A stretch of 7,077 nucleotides of DNA from positions 14,200 through 21,276 of the forward strand of contig DTSX01000113.1 of NCBI GenBank assembly GCA_012965065.1. The letters are read 5' to 3'. The notes under the pieces are model-generated. The model was not told the origin of the DNA. It saw only the letters and a list, made by a program, of their open reading frames with translations, and made no database searches. Within the stretch, counting starts at the first letter, position 1. Every line of letters begins with the position of its first letter. Below, in pieces: positions 6,932-7,077 of this stretch. The stretch comes from Gammaproteobacteria bacterium. Lineage in GTDB: Bacteria > Pseudomonadota > Gammaproteobacteria > Steroidobacterales > UBA11654. A program made the translations under genes and the position numbers.

Positions 6932-6973
6932 ATATCCACCTACAATTCAATATTTATTCACAGATTATCAACA
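6932..6973 (+). promoter_or_regulatory. Candidate DnaA-box cluster in 11-bp register
   Basis: Three same-strand 9-mers resemble the DnaA box TTATCCACA: ATATCCACC at 6932 (7 of 9), TTATTCACA at 6954 (8 of 9, fits TTATNCACA) and TTATCAACA at 6965 (8 of 9). Their starts are 22 and 11 bp apart, so they face the same side of the helix. DnaA control of ribonucleotide reductase is established for E. coli nrdAB; its extension to this nrdJ promoter is inference. The region is AT-rich, so single weak boxes could arise by chance. Confidence 0.35.
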
Positions 6974-7012
6974 ATCTTTTTAAAATCTATTCCCAAAAAA
7001 TAAGAAGATATT

Positions 7013-7077
7013 ATGAATACATTTAAAATGAATACTGTATGTTGGCGTTTTAAGTTATCATTTGCGAAATTTTATTC
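7013..7077 (+). CDS. Possible divergent gene, first 21 codons only (3'-truncated), function unknown
   Basis: An ATG at 7013 opens a frame with no stop before the window ends (M-N-T-F-K-M-N-T-V-C-W-R-F-K-L-S-F-A-K-F-Y). AAGAAG at 7002-7007 is a reasonable SD 5 nt from the ATG. The peptide is basic and has aromatic residues, but 21 residues are too few to recognise a family. A second in-frame ATG is at 7028. Open length alone is weak evidence in 65 bases. If real, it would share the control region with nrdJab. Confidence 0.35.
   Translation, partial: MNTFKMNTVCWRFKLSFAKFY

Larger units (their letters stand above)
6652..7012. other. AT-rich intergenic control region between nrdJa and a possible divergent gene
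   Basis: This 361-bp stretch has no credible internal gene. It holds a 4-codon leader frame, two A-runs (6710-6716 and 6720-6727) that become U-runs in the nrdJa leader RNA, a promoter, two NrdR-box matches, DnaA-box-like 9-mers, and a very AT-rich centre with TTTATATATATC at 6821-6832. I looked for a cobalamin-riboswitch B12 box in the nrdJa leader orientation and saw none. Confidence 0.7.

Noticed and set aside
6820..6975. Replication origin (oriC)
   Set aside because: AT-rich DNA and DnaA-like 9-mers are present, but there are too few good boxes and no dnaA, dnaN, gidA or other origin-flanking genes.

Overview
The window looks like chromosomal DNA from an AT-rich Gram-negative bacterium, most likely a gammaproteobacterium. 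The support is a KDO transferase for lipid A/LPS core, a proteobacterial TolC-type outer-membrane channel, and a two-gene (split) B12-dependent ribonucleotide reductase laid out as in Pseudomonas. Genus cannot be decided from this sequence. No mobile elements, rRNA, tRNA or CRISPR arrays were seen, and codon use does not shift visibly between genes.

Layout, left to right. (1) 1-765 (+) is the C-terminal third of a membrane proton-pumping pyrophosphatase (hppA), cut by the window edge. (2) 766-908 holds a candidate response-regulator direct repeat and a sigma70-like promoter leading to tolC. (3) 909-2306 (+) is a complete TolC-family outer-membrane efflux/secretion protein with a signal peptide. 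(4) 2307-3590 (-) is waaA (kdtA), converging on tolC with directly abutting stop codons. (5) 3591-3786 is a spacer with a good candidate waaA promoter and a 9-bp inverted repeat. (6) 3787-4476 (-) nrdJb and 4501-6651 (-) nrdJa are separated by 24 bp and together encode one class II ribonucleotide reductase. (7) 6652-7012 is a 361-bp, very AT-rich control region. It has a TTGACA promoter for nrdJab, two strong NrdR-box matches 181 bp apart, and DnaA-box-like 9-mers in 11-bp register. (8) A possible divergent gene starts at 7013 and runs off the end.

How the genes work together: nrdJa and nrdJb form the only clear functional unit, making dNTPs for replication and repair with adenosylcobalamin as radical source. 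The control region suggests repression by NrdR (dATP/ATP sensing) and perhaps input from DnaA. hppA (energy conservation from PPi), tolC (export) and waaA (LPS inner core) are all cell-envelope genes but show no operon linkage.

Nothing here amounts to a new multi-gene system. The points most worth a second look are the nrdJ control region, the missing ATG of nrdJa (a one-base change would create one), and two altered conserved motifs in WaaA.
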